Assembly (NCBI RefSeq): GCF_025264645.1
Contig: NZ_CP073696.1
Span: forward strand, 1,550,001 to 1,614,000
Origin: Edaphobacter lichenicola
Lineage (GTDB): Bacteria; Acidobacteriota; Terriglobia; Terriglobales; Acidobacteriaceae
Length of the DNA: 64,000 nt
Direction of reading: 5' to 3'
Positions 54,621-63,674 of the stretch are shown here, in pieces. Position numbers and translations under genes: made by a program. Within the stretch, counting starts at the first letter, position 1. Each line of letters opens with the position of its first letter. The notes beneath the pieces are model-generated. The model was not told the DNA's origin and made no database searches. It worked only from the letters and a program-made list of their open reading frames with translations.

Positions 54621-54703
54621 AGGCATTCTTTTACTTGCGTATGTGTCTGAACTCTCCCAGGCCTAACCCAGGTGCGACGGCATGCACGGTTGGTAACACC
54701 TAG

Positions 54704-54740
54704 CCCTTGAGGCGTGACAAACAGCGCCTCAAGGGTTTTT
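54704..54740 (+). terminator. Rho-independent terminator
   Basis: CCCTTGAGGCG, 10-base loop, CGCCTCAAGGG, then TTTTT. Perfect 11-bp stem, ending the HAF-repeat gene. Confidence 0.88.
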
Positions 54741-55193
54741 AGTGGCCGCACGTCCGATGCCCACGTGCTCGTCCGCAGGAAGTTATAGGTTGCCGGCCGG
54801 TTGGTATAAGCGGCGAAAGATCCGGAGTTTAGGCACTTCGCGTAAAGTTTCCACTAAGGCTGGCCACGGCAATGCAAGGGTTCGCTTCTACTGTTGGCTT
54901 TCAGGGAAAATGCACTCATCGAAGTGTCCCTTTAAGCACGTCCTCGGCGTTTCGGTGCAATTAATCTTCAAGCCGAAACTAACCGAGCGACACACTCGGA
55001 GCGCGGCTCTCTGCATGAAGGTGGCACCCGAGATATTTACTTCATTTGATGTATGCGCCACCTAGTCTCGATCGATTGACAATCTCAGCCCGGCTAAATA
55101 AGTTAGTACACCGAACCGCGCTTCGAACTACACATGTTTTCCAGCGGGTATCCGATGCGCGTGTGTTCGTGAAGGGGACTCAGGAGGCTCCCC
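54741..55193 (+). other. Gene-free stretch
   Basis: About 450 bases, one weak plus-strand ORF (54742-55065) of basic, Ser/Arg-rich composition without family resemblance. No repeat supported. Confidence 0.35.
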
Positions 55194-55427
55194 ATGCATC
55201 ATCGCTTCATCCGTTGCATTCTCATCAGAGTGTTCGCAGCAGCCGCTCTGCTATCGATTACGTCCCTGGCAACCAACGCAAACGCGCAGACCCCAGCAGA
55301 CAAAGCCATCCCAGCAAGCGCCCGTTTCTTCGTTCCGCAACCCTTTGGGAGCGCTAACGTGGGTTGCCGGCTCTCGAAAGGGTCAAGGATGTGGAGCAAT
55401 AATAAGTTTCGGCAAAAGCGGACTTAG
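55194..55427 (+). CDS. Short exported protein, probably truncated
   Basis: 77 residues. Good signal peptide (MHHRFIRCILIRVFAAAALL to NANAQ) and a strong AGGAGG, but only ~45 residues of mature, Arg/Ser-rich sequence follow. Likely a longer gene cut short by the rearrangement that left the parB/IS110 remnants next door (inference). Confidence 0.5.
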   Translation: MHHRFIRCILIRVFAAAALLSITSLATNANAQTPADKAIPASARFFVPQPFGSANVGCRLSKGSRMWSNNKFRQKRT

Positions 55428-55661
55428 AATGTCCGGATGTTCCGCACGCACACGCTCCCTTTCTAGATAGATACTGTCGGCGGTGGTACGGCCTTCGAGT
55501 ACAGAAGTGTTCCATGCGCTGTACGTCAGAGGACGATGCTGAAAATTGCCATGCGACACCGTGCTTCGAGCATATTGGTGCAGCGCGAACTAGCGGGAGA
55601 ACACCTACAAGTCAGGGAAGCGGCACATTTGCCGGCCTCCCGTGGGGTTTAAGAGTGAAAC

Positions 55662-56811
55662 CTAAGCTGCATTCTTTGCTTTTGCCGCAGCGGGTGGAGT
55701 CGATTTGCCGGTATTCCTTGCCTTTTCCTTCACCGCGAACTCCCGTTTCACCTTGAGCGCGATGGCATCGGTATCTACTTTGTAGATCGCTGCGGCATCG
55801 CGTAGGACGACGGCGGGATTGGTACGAGCCGCCGCCAAGAGCACAGTAGCTTCCACCACCAAACGAGACAGCGTCCCCTCATCGGAGCGGCGAACGAAGG
55901 CGGCAAAGAGCTTGCCGATGGCATCTGTCTCGCGGTCTTTCCTGATGCCGTGTTGCCGCGCCAAGGCCTGAAGTCGCCACTCGTCCAACAACGGAGCGAT
56001 GTGATTGAGAACGAATTGGAGGTCGCGTTTCAGCAGACGCACGGGAACGGCAGCACCGATGGCACTGAGGACACGAATGCCGGTCGTGTTGGCGATGGCT
56101 TCCTCTTTGCGCCTTCGTTCCTGCTCCGCCTTCCACTTCCCGTCCTCTCGGCTGGTTTGTTTTGCAGGGTGGTGAATGGCGCAGGTTGGATTACTGCACA
56201 CTTTGCGAAGCTCACCCTTTTCGTTGCCCTCGGTAACGATGGCTTCGCTGGCGAATTTGCAGGTCTTGAACTCGGGCCGTTTTGCCTCCTCTTTTGAGGA
56301 CGGCCTCTCGGCGCGAATTTCGGTGTACTTGTTGCGTGGGAGAGTCGTGCTGCCTTCTTTCTGCTGGCCATACGCCGTACTGATCTGGACAAGATGTGGC
56401 TTCGCGGCGATGACTTTGGCCACGTGCGCCTCGACCTTCGATTGGTAGCAGGTGGGGTCGGTACAGGCGTCTTGTTTGCCGAGGTCAGAAAACAGAAGCT
56501 TGTTATGACCTGTGCGTTTGGGACAATCGACGCAGCTTCCGGCTGCTGCCACAAGCCGGGCGTCCTTCTTGTCAAAGGGAGCATCTTTCAGGATGAGAAG
56601 TACATTGCTGTCAATCCAGAATTGGAGGTTGCGGACGGGGAGTAGAACCCGGTTGGGCTTCTGACCTCCGTTGTAGACCTCCTTATAGCAAGCGGAGAGT
56701 GCCGGTTCCTGCTGGTCGGGTTGGAGTTTCGCCAGCAGCAAAGCGTGTCCTACGCCAATCTCCTCGGCATAGAACGCGTCGACTACCGTCGGCGTAAGGT
56801 CGGCCATCCGT
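55662..56811 (-). pseudogene. ParB-like partition/regulatory protein, 5' end lost
   Basis: About 380 residues of a ParB-type protein starting ADLTPTVVDAFYAEEIGVGH, then ALLLAKLQPDQQEPALSACY and a Cys-rich part (SCVDCPKRTGH, DACTDPTCYQ, CSNPTCAIHH) typical of ParB homologues on acidobacterial mobile elements. The N-terminal nuclease and HTH domains are missing. The coding frame runs into an IS110 transposase 5' fragment at about 56806-56811, so IS insertion followed by deletion removed them. Confidence 0.7.
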
Positions 56812-57144
56812 CTTGATCGGGACGAAGCGCATGTTTTTGCGCTCGACCGCCTCAGCGATAGCTTCCGCATCAACAAAGTCGTTCTTGTTGGACTTCACAA
56901 ACGGCTTCGCGAACTGCGCCGCGATCAGCCTGACGTCATGACCTTGCTGCCTCAACGCTCGACCGAGAAAATGTGCTCCAGAACAGGCCTCCAGCCCAAT
57001 CAGTGAAGTCTGCATGTTCGCCGTGAACGCTAGTAGATGCTTCTGTGTGAACTTCTTCTTCACGAGAACCTTGCCCGATGCTTCCAGTGCAACAAGGTGA
57101 AATGTCGTCTTGCCCAGGTCGATGCCTACCGAACGAATCTGCAT
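56812..57144 (-). pseudogene. IS110-family transposase N-terminal fragment
   Basis: 113 residues of the DEDD domain: SVGIDLGKTTFHLVALEASG (first Asp), SLIGLEACSGAHFLGRALRQ, and NKNDFVDAEAIAEAVERK (conserved Asp). Stops after FVPIKTD, where a complete transposase would continue. A GC-rich inverted repeat (CCTCCGC/GCGGAGG) around 57179-57197 lies just beyond its start and may belong to the element's end. Confidence 0.85.
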
Positions 57145-57325
57145 GTCGATGATCCTCCTCTGAAACCGCTGATACTATCCTCCGCCTCAGCGGAGGGTTA
57201 CAGCGGCGGACCATCTCATTAGCCGACTTAGCAAGAGTTGGCAGGGGCGCACAGCCGCATGCGTGAGTCTCCGCCGCTACTTCGTTCGTATACCGACAAG
57301 GGCTTATCCGGAGGGTTCTGCGACG

Positions 57326-58342
57326 ATGTCGGTTCCTGAACACACTTTTATATCAAGAACAAAATGGCTTCTAAGGGAGAAGGCGCTTTGGTCTGGATTG
57401 ACTCTCTGGCTAACGTTGGGAGCGTCGCTCGTTGTGCTCGGCGGTCGGATGTTGCCCTTGAAGATGGTGGAAGATCACGCGATGACCCCGATGCAGCATG
57501 TGATCGGCAGCTTGATCGAGCTCATGATCTTGATCGTGATGATGGGTCTAGTACAACTCATTGCAAGGCGAAGGAGCTATCCAGACTTGGCGGCGCGCGC
57601 ACCCGACCGGGGCGTTTCCGCCCGGGAGGCGGCGTGGCTATGGGTGTATGCGGCGATCGTGCTGGGCTTCGGTCAATGGCTTGGGTTGCGTCTGTTCGGC
57701 GAAGGTATCGGATTGCATCTGAACGGATGCATCAGCGGAGCGACGCGCGTGCAATCGCCTGCAGAGGTTTGGACCTGGGCGATGTACAACGGAGTGTTCT
57801 ACGCGCTGATACCCTACGTGATATTTCGTAGGCGAGGTTATTCGCGGAGAGACTTGAATCTGGGTTCAGCCGATTGGAAGAATGACACTTTCATCATTCT
57901 CCTCGTGCTGCTGATTGGTTGTGGGCTGGAACTGCTAGGGCCGAACATCTTTCGGCTGACTCATCATCAGCAGATTGCGGGTGGAAGCCTTTCCTTCTTC
58001 GTTCATCTGCTAGGGACTGATCTGCCGATCATGATCTTTATCTACGCAATCCTTGTGCCGCGTTACTACAGGCTTTTCTCGCCAGCAACTGCTTTTCTAC
58101 TGGGCGCGGTGAGCTATCCGGCGCTACACATTTTCGAATCGTGGACGAACTACGATACACCGATGCACTCACTCATCTCTGTCATGTTCGCGTTCTTCGT
58201 GTTCTTCCCGGCAGGTTTGATGAAGTCCTACCTGACCATGCGAACAGGCAATGCGTGGGTACACATGTGGGCCTACCACGCCTTTACACCGCATGTTATG
58301 GTCGATACCCGGCTGGTGGTGAAAGACTTCGGAATTCAGTAA
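57326..58342 (+). CDS. Multi-pass membrane protein
   Basis: 338 residues with about eight hydrophobic segments. LHIFESWTNYDTPMHS and the closing WVHMWAYHAFTPHVMVDTR contain His/Glu residues within membrane segments, vaguely like CPBP-type intramembrane proteases, but no family motif is certain. ATG 57326 follows GGAGGG. The exported hydrolase at 58358 starts 15 bases after its stop, so they are co-transcribed. Confidence 0.75.
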   Translation: MSVPEHTFISRTKWLLREKALWSGLTLWLTLGASLVVLGGRMLPLKMVEDHAMTPMQHVIGSLIELMILIVMMGLVQLIARRRSYPDLAARAPDRGVSAREAAWLWVYAAIVLGFGQWLGLRLFGEGIGLHLNGCISGATRVQSPAEVWTWAMYNGVFYALIPYVIFRRRGYSRRDLNLGSADWKNDTFIILLVLLIGCGLELLGPNIFRLTHHQQIAGGSLSFFVHLLGTDLPIMIFIYAILVPRYYRLFSPATAFLLGAVSYPALHIFESWTNYDTPMHSLISVMFAFFVFFPAGLMKSYLTMRTGNAWVHMWAYHAFTPHVMVDTRLVVKDFGIQ

Positions 58343-58357
58343 AGATGGAGGAGATCA

Positions 58358-59296
58358 ATGGACTTGAATCCCAAGCGGTCGACAGTATTTGTACTCGGAG
58401 CTCTCATGCTCGGCGGACTCATGACCTTTCCAGGTGCCGCTCGCGCCCAGACAAGTGACCCAAACGTCTCCGCTCATTTTGCGTATGACACGAGTGCCGC
58501 TCTCAATCTGACGGAGGTCTCAACTCGGGTACAGGATGGGGTGATAGTCCGAGACATCACCTACACCTGGTCAAATGGCGACATTGTTCCGGCTTACCTC
58601 ATCATTCCAAAGGCGGGCGGGAAGTTTGCAGGCGTGGTCTGGGGCCATTGGCTCATGCCGGGCGCTAGCAACTCCAATCGAGATGAATTCTTACAAGAAG
58701 CCATTGCTCTGGCACCCTCAGGCGTCGTTTCACTTCTGGTTGACTCTCCTCAGGCTCGGCCTGGCTTTAAGCCGACACCCAATTCGGTTCTTGTTGCGCA
58801 GCAGGTGGTGGACCTGCGTCGAGCTGTGGACCTTCTCCTGTCGCGAGGCGATGTCGATGCGAAAAGGATTGCCTATGTCGGCCACAGCTGGGACGCTGGA
58901 ACCGGGGCCATCCTCGATGCCTTGGACAAGCGGCTTGCGGCGTTCGTCTTTATGAGCGGACCGCAGTCCATGATGGAGTACGTCCTCACTTCCGACTCGC
59001 CCCGTATGGTGCCAATGCGCAAGACCACTGATATGGCAAAAGTGGAGCAGAGCATGAAGGTCACTAGTTGGTCTGACCCTGGCTCTTATGCAGACAAACT
59101 CGGTCCCGCACCAGCACTCTTCCAGTATGGTCTCCATGATGAAGAGTGGGTGCCATTGAAGGATGCGAAGGACTATGTTGCTATGGCTTCTGAGCCGAAA
59201 ACTGTCAAGTATTACGAGGCCGATCACGCACTAAATGCGAAGGCAACTGCAGACCGCGATGCCTTCCTCAGAAAAATACTAGCGGTGACGCAATAA
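58358..59296 (+). CDS. Exported alpha/beta hydrolase (dienelactone hydrolase-like)
   Basis: 312 residues. Signal peptide to about residue 31 (ends AARAQ). Nucleophile elbow GHSWDAGTG, which lacks the usual second Gly right after W; Asp in YGLHDEEW and His in EADHALN complete the triad. Likely an esterase or dienelactone-type hydrolase in the periplasm. GGAGGA precedes the ATG. Second gene of the pair with the membrane protein at 57326. Confidence 0.85.
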   Translation: MDLNPKRSTVFVLGALMLGGLMTFPGAARAQTSDPNVSAHFAYDTSAALNLTEVSTRVQDGVIVRDITYTWSNGDIVPAYLIIPKAGGKFAGVVWGHWLMPGASNSNRDEFLQEAIALAPSGVVSLLVDSPQARPGFKPTPNSVLVAQQVVDLRRAVDLLLSRGDVDAKRIAYVGHSWDAGTGAILDALDKRLAAFVFMSGPQSMMEYVLTSDSPRMVPMRKTTDMAKVEQSMKVTSWSDPGSYADKLGPAPALFQYGLHDEEWVPLKDAKDYVAMASEPKTVKYYEADHALNAKATADRDAFLRKILAVTQ

Positions 59297-59461
59297 GAGG
59301 GTTCGGGCCGCCGGCTATCTTCCGATCACTCCGGATAAACGCTGTTCTCGGATCTTGAGAATTGCTGACGACAACCCGACATATCGAGACTTATAGCGTT
59401 GTGGTTTGGAGGCCAGAAAGAGGCTAGAATTTTCGATGAAGTTCATTCCAGTGGGGTATCC

Positions 59462-59881
59462 ATGCTCAGTCTGACCCCTTTCCTCCTGTTTGACGGTATC
59501 TGCGAAGAGGCGATGCAGTTCTATCAGTTTTGCTTCGGCGGCGATCTCACCCTGACGCGGCTCGGCAACACTCCTATGAAGGCTCAGTTCTCGCCGGAAC
59601 AACATCACAAGATCACGTACGCTCATCTTCAAAGCGGGAATGTAGAGTTCTCAGCGACGGATTGGCTGCACCCGATTCATCAGCGACAACTCGGCAATAC
59701 AACAGCGATGTATGTCACTGGTGACAGCTTGGACGAGCTTTCACCCATCTTTGAGAAACTGCGTGAAGGAGCCGATCAGGAGTTCCTCGTTGAGCTGCGA
59801 GAGATGACGTTTGGGTTCTACGGGCGTTTTACGGACCGCTATGGCGTGGAGTGGTACTTCCGCGGTGGTCGTAAGTCCTAA
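59462..59881 (+). CDS. VOC-family (PhnB-like) protein
   Basis: 139 residues. MLSLTPFLLFDGICEEAMQF and YQFCFGGDL at the start, HHKITYAHLQSGNVEFSATD, and the closing FTDRYGVEWYF match the PhnB/3-demethylubiquinone methyltransferase-like VOC group. Often annotated as a glyoxalase relative; function unknown. ATG 59462 by family; the frame is open to 59399. Confidence 0.87.
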   Translation: MLSLTPFLLFDGICEEAMQFYQFCFGGDLTLTRLGNTPMKAQFSPEQHHKITYAHLQSGNVEFSATDWLHPIHQRQLGNTTAMYVTGDSLDELSPIFEKLREGADQEFLVELREMTFGFYGRFTDRYGVEWYFRGGRKS

Positions 59882-59968
59882 GCAACGCGCTTTTAGGTCG
59901 TAGTCTCCAGTGACGAGAGGCGACTTGACGGTAGTCACTGGAATTGTGGTCGCATGCGCAGCGATTCG

Positions 59969-60400
59969 TTAGAGCATTCCGAATGCGTGTCCAACTAGAA
60001 CCGGCACTTCCAGTGCGTGGTCGAATTCGAGTACTTTCGCTTGGGGAGCCACATCTCGAGCGGAGCCGACGATCTGCTGTCTAAATGCAGCCAGTTTTGG
60101 ATCGCCAGCCACGCCCCCGCCGATAAGTATGGCGTCGACCCGCTCGGCTCGCTGTCTTTCACGGAATTCGTCTAGTCCCGTGTCCGGCGATGCGTGCAGG
60201 ACGTCGTACCGAAATCCAGCATCCTTCATTTGCTGATGGATGGCCGCCAATCGAGCCGCGATCTTTTCGCAGTCGTCCTTCGCGAGCCAGGGTGGCGCAA
60301 GCGGTAAGCCAATATGGAGAACTGACAACAAGACTTCTCTCTCCCGCGAATTTGACGGAATAATTCTCAGATAACGAGAAACGCCGTTCTTGTCATCCAC
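59969..60400 (-). CDS. Hypothetical protein with Rossmann-like strand pattern
   Basis: Up to 143 residues. A fragment VLHIGLPLAP opens a strand-loop pattern, ERVDAILIGGGVAGDP a second one. I recognise the type (short, possibly nucleotide-binding proteins of unknown function) but cannot name it. The start is uncertain: GTG 60400 or the TTG near 60331. Confidence 0.55.
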   Translation of the reverse strand: MDDKNGVSRYLRIIPSNSREREVLLSVLHIGLPLAPPWLAKDDCEKIAARLAAIHQQMKDAGFRYDVLHASPDTGLDEFRERQRAERVDAILIGGGVAGDPKLAAFRQQIVGSARDVAPQAKVLEFDHALEVPVLVGHAFGML

Positions 60401-60445
60401 AAACCACTGCCGAGATGCCGATTTGTACGGGCCGCCGATAGCTGA

Positions 60446-60823
60446 CTATGCGGCCAAACCCTCAACCTTAGCCTTGGGTCTTGGACGCGTGAGCCATGCT
60501 AGGGTCAAGGCAAGCGCTGTAAATAATAGCGGCGCGGCCGCACCGTATTGACGCAGAATGAAGAGACAAACGAGGCTCGCGGCTCCTACACTGCAGGTCA
60601 GCATGAGCGCGCCCCAGGCAGTCTGCCGCGGCACAAACAGTAAAACCGATCCTGTGACGTCAAGAAAGCCCGTGAAGTAGCGGAACCACTGCCCCCATCC
60701 AAGTGCCGCAAAAAACTCTCGGGTTTGCAGAGTTGCTGTGAGTTTAGCTCCTTCAATGATCAAACAGAACACCCAGGATGATGCGAAGAGCCCAAACAAC
60801 AAATAATAGGCCTTTACCAGCAT
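60446..60823 (-). CDS. DoxX-like membrane protein
   Basis: About 125 residues with four membrane segments: YYLLFGLFASSWVFCLIIEG, FRYFTGFLDVTGSVLLFVP, ALMLTCSVGAASLVCLFIL, LLFTALALTLAWL. The GFLDVTGSVLL motif fits DoxX-like families. Role in bacteria unclear. ATG 60823 follows a TTG in frame at 60829. Confidence 0.8.
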   Translation of the reverse strand: MLVKAYYLLFGLFASSWVFCLIIEGAKLTATLQTREFFAALGWGQWFRYFTGFLDVTGSVLLFVPRQTAWGALMLTCSVGAASLVCLFILRQYGAAAPLLFTALALTLAWLTRPRPKAKVEGLAA

Positions 60824-61022
60824 TTTCAATGTTCTTCTTCCGCAGAATCAATTATCTACAAACACTAGCACGCGCGCGTGGGCAGGAACGGGCCTATTTG
60901 ATTATGCTGGGATTCGTACCGAGAAACGCCGATTTCGCCACGTGTAGTCGCTGACGATTGCCCCAGTGTGCATGAAGGAGCACGCATAAAACGTCGTGAA
61001 GAACGGATGCCTTGTCGCAACA

Positions 61023-61601
61023 CTACTCGGTCTTCAAAGGTCCGGCGAGGTTGTAGAGGCTGAAGATGACGCCGGAAGGTATTGACTTCGTTGAGACAAG
61101 TTCGAAAGACCGCGGGGGAGTTCCTTCCGCAAAGAGGCGCTTTCCGGTGCCCAGGAGTGCCGGATAGACAATCAGAAACACTTCTTCCGCAAGCTCGTGT
61201 TCGAGCAGTGCTGACGTTAGGGAAGAGCTACCCCAAAGAATGAGCGGCGGCCCGTCTTGTGACTTGATCCGCTGAATGTTTCCAACAAAATCTGACCCGA
61301 TCGCTTCGTGAGGGCCCCATTGGAGGCTCTCCGGATGGTGAGTTACAACATGTTTCGTTGCCGCATTTAAGCGGTCTCCCAAGGCACTTTGCGGCGCATT
61401 TGGCCACGAGCGAGACCAGATATCGTAGGTGTGTCGGCCAAGCAGCAGATCGAATGTCTCGCCCTGCGCAGCGAGAACTTCTTCTGCGCCTGCCGGTGTT
61501 CGATACCACGCTTTCCAATCACCATACGGAAAATTGGGGTCGACAGATTGCTGGATTACGCCATCCAGCGAGATGTGTTCGATGATTCTGAGTTTTCTCA
61601 T
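61023..61601 (-). CDS. Dihydrofolate reductase-like (RibD C-terminal) protein
   Basis: 192 residues. RIIEHISLDGVIQ, DLLLGRHTYDIWSRSWP, LWGSSSLTSALLEHELAEEV and the closing IVYPALLGTGKRLFAEGTPP are the RibD C-terminal signature. Probably an NAD(P)H-dependent reductase of unknown substrate. AGGAG precedes the ATG at 61601. Confidence 0.88.
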   Translation of the reverse strand: MRKLRIIEHISLDGVIQQSVDPNFPYGDWKAWYRTPAGAEEVLAAQGETFDLLLGRHTYDIWSRSWPNAPQSALGDRLNAATKHVVTHHPESLQWGPHEAIGSDFVGNIQRIKSQDGPPLILWGSSSLTSALLEHELAEEVFLIVYPALLGTGKRLFAEGTPPRSFELVSTKSIPSGVIFSLYNLAGPLKTE

Positions 61602-61796
61602 TTCCGGCTCCTCGTTTCAGGTCCCAGACATTGTCTGGCACATTCATTTTGACCACACCTTGACCACGAACGGCGAAGAGAGAATTCGACGAAGCCGCAG
61701 GAAAGATTTTCCAAACATGGCGCTCCAATGAACGAGTACGGATGATGGTGGTAGAGCAATGAGTGCAATTTTGGAGTACCAGCGCGCAGGAACACG

Positions 61797-62981
61797 TCAC
61801 GACTCCGCGGGGAGGAAGTCCAGGAGCGTCTTTGCAAGAAACTCCGGCTGCTCCTCTTGCACGAAGTGACCGCAGTTGGGCGCAGAAGCCGACTGGAGCT
61901 TAGGCGCTACTCGTTCAAACGACTTCGCCGTAAGTCCCTTCATGGAGTGGTCTCCATCAATCGCGAGCACTGGAAAGTTCCATGGTGGCGCAACCTCCTT
62001 ACTAAAGAAGTCTTTGCACGCAGGCAGAGCGCGGTAGTACGCAAACCCTGCCTCCAGGCGTCCGGGGCGAGATTGGTCAGCGATGTAACGGTCGATGTCA
62101 ACTTGAGGGAAAGCCTCTTTTTGAAAGACGAAGTCTCCAAAGGCGAACGCATTGAAAAACTCCTTTTCCTTGCCGGCAATCAGCAACTCCGCAAAGGGCG
62201 ATGCCAGAAAGCCAAAGTGCCAGAAACTTGCAAACAGGTCTTCCAGGCCGAACCCGATCAAAGGTGACTCCATGACCACGAGCGCCGACACTTCATCCCG
62301 GTGCTTTGCAGCATAAGCGCTCACCACCTGAACCCCAAAGTCTTGTCCTACGAGACGGACTTTCGTAAAGCCGAGTGCCTTCACGAGTTCGTAGACATCA
62401 TCCGCCACATCTTCTATTGAGAACGCCTCAGCCACTGAAGACTGCCCGGTCCCTCTGGTATCGGGTGCGATCACGGTAAACCTTTTGGCGAGCTCTGGCA
62501 TGACCTTGCGCCAGGTCAACGAGGACTCAGGATATCCATGCACGAGCACCAGTGCGGGGCCCGCACCGGCCCTCAGATAGTGGATTTTCTGCCCGTGGAC
62601 CTCAGCCACATTCTCTTCGACACCGGGCGGCAAATCGCCCCCCAAAGAACGCCCCTCTTTTGAGGTGCGGTGGGCGTTGGTCGTTGGAACCCGAAAGACC
62701 TCTGTGAACAGACCTGGCTCGGGGACACCGAACTCCGCAAGATACCCACGCGATTTTTGCGCTTCCGGATCATTGGTTACGGCTGCCTCAAACGCTTCTT
62801 TTGACTGCCAACCGGTCTCCACGAGAATGCGGCCATCTTCAACGCACTCCAGCACAGTCATGGCGACAAAACCTGCCTTGGACGCGAGCGCAGGCGCTTC
62901 CTTCTTCATTTGGTCAAGCAATGAGGCGCGCTTTGCAGCAGTTTCGGTCCGCCATACGTTGTAAAAGGTAATATCGCTCAT
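61797..62981 (-). CDS. Antibiotic-biosynthesis-monooxygenase domain fused to epoxide hydrolase-type alpha/beta hydrolase
   Basis: 394 residues in two parts. Residues 1-95 form an ABM/dimeric alpha-beta-barrel domain (MSDITFYNVWRTETAAKRAS, VLVETGWQSKEAFEAAV). Residues about 125-394 are a complete hydrolase: HGYPESSLTWRKVMPEL (oxyanion region), DTRGTGQS, nucleophile Asp in VGQDFGVQ as in epoxide hydrolases and haloalkane dehalogenases, and catalytic His in NCGHFVQEEQP. ABM proteins oxidise aromatic or quinone compounds; fusion to an epoxide hydrolase suggests oxidation then ring opening in one polypeptide (inference). ATG overlaps the TetR stop (ATGA). Confidence 0.88.
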   Translation of the reverse strand: MSDITFYNVWRTETAAKRASLLDQMKKEAPALASKAGFVAMTVLECVEDGRILVETGWQSKEAFEAAVTNDPEAQKSRGYLAEFGVPEPGLFTEVFRVPTTNAHRTSKEGRSLGGDLPPGVEENVAEVHGQKIHYLRAGAGPALVLVHGYPESSLTWRKVMPELAKRFTVIAPDTRGTGQSSVAEAFSIEDVADDVYELVKALGFTKVRLVGQDFGVQVVSAYAAKHRDEVSALVVMESPLIGFGLEDLFASFWHFGFLASPFAELLIAGKEKEFFNAFAFGDFVFQKEAFPQVDIDRYIADQSRPGRLEAGFAYYRALPACKDFFSKEVAPPWNFPVLAIDGDHSMKGLTAKSFERVAPKLQSASAPNCGHFVQEEQPEFLAKTLLDFLPAES

Positions 62982-63580
62982 AGTCCATCTCCTTTGTGGG
63001 TGCGGTTTGTATCGACAAGCGTCTGCGCCGTGCGGACGAGCAGAGATGCCGCCTCTCCCGGTTTGAAAATCTGAGAGCTCACAAACGCGCCATTGATGAG
63101 CAGCGCCATTTGGCCGGCCAATTCATCAGGGCGGGCCATGTTCATCTGCTCAGCGAGGCCTTGCAGTCGCTTTCGCATCTCGCGCTTGTGCGCAGCGGCC
63201 ACCTTGCGCGCTGGATGGCCTGTTTCAGGGAATTCAGCAGCTACGTTAATCTGCGGACAGCCGCGATAATTGGAGCGCCCGACACGTTCCCCAATCCACG
63301 CAAGTTGACCATACAGCTCAGCCGCCGGCTCGGCTGCATATTGTCGCGCGACGCGGTCCCAGGTGGCCCAGAAGTCTTCGTCCTCTTGCTTTAAAAATGC
63401 AGCAACCAGATCGTCTTTCGTTTTGAAGAATCGGTATAGGCTCGTTTTCGCTACATCGGCTTTCTCAACTATTAGGTCGACCCCCACCGCCCGCACCCCG
63501 CGCTGGTAGAAGAGCGCACATGCCGTAGCGAGGATTCGTTCCTTCACCGCTTGGGCTGGCGCTTCTACTTTTTTCGTCAT
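62978..63580 (-). CDS. TetR-family transcriptional regulator
   Basis: About 200 residues. HTH: KERILATACALFYQRGVRAV, GVDLIVEKADVAKTSLYRFF. Ligand domain with RGCPQINVAAEFPETGHPA. First gene of the operon with the ABM-hydrolase fusion. Start at ATG 63580; GTG 63589, four bases after GGAGG, is also possible. Likely represses both directions through the inverted repeat at 63621-63662. Confidence 0.9.
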   Translation of the reverse strand: MTKKVEAPAQAVKERILATACALFYQRGVRAVGVDLIVEKADVAKTSLYRFFKTKDDLVAAFLKQEDEDFWATWDRVARQYAAEPAAELYGQLAWIGERVGRSNYRGCPQINVAAEFPETGHPARKVAAAHKREMRKRLQGLAEQMNMARPDELAGQMALLINGAFVSSQIFKPGEAASLLVRTAQTLVDTNRTHKGDGL

Positions 63581-63620
63581 CCTTGACACTCGTCCTCCGG
63601 GTAGTTCCTAAGTCGACAGC

Positions 63621-63662
63621 ATACAGACCTGTACGTTAAAAATACAACAGACAGGTCTGTAT
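63621..63662. promoter_or_regulatory. TetR operator, 12-bp inverted repeat
   Basis: ATACAGACCTGT at 63621-63632 and its exact reverse complement ACAGGTCTGTAT at 63651-63662, 18 bases apart, in the short gap between the divergent TetR and saccharopine-dehydrogenase-like genes. The right arm also sits in a compact ACAGAC-AG-GTCTGT palindrome (63648-63661), a TetR-sized core site. Confidence 0.75.
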
Positions 63663-63674
63663 TATAGGGGAAAG

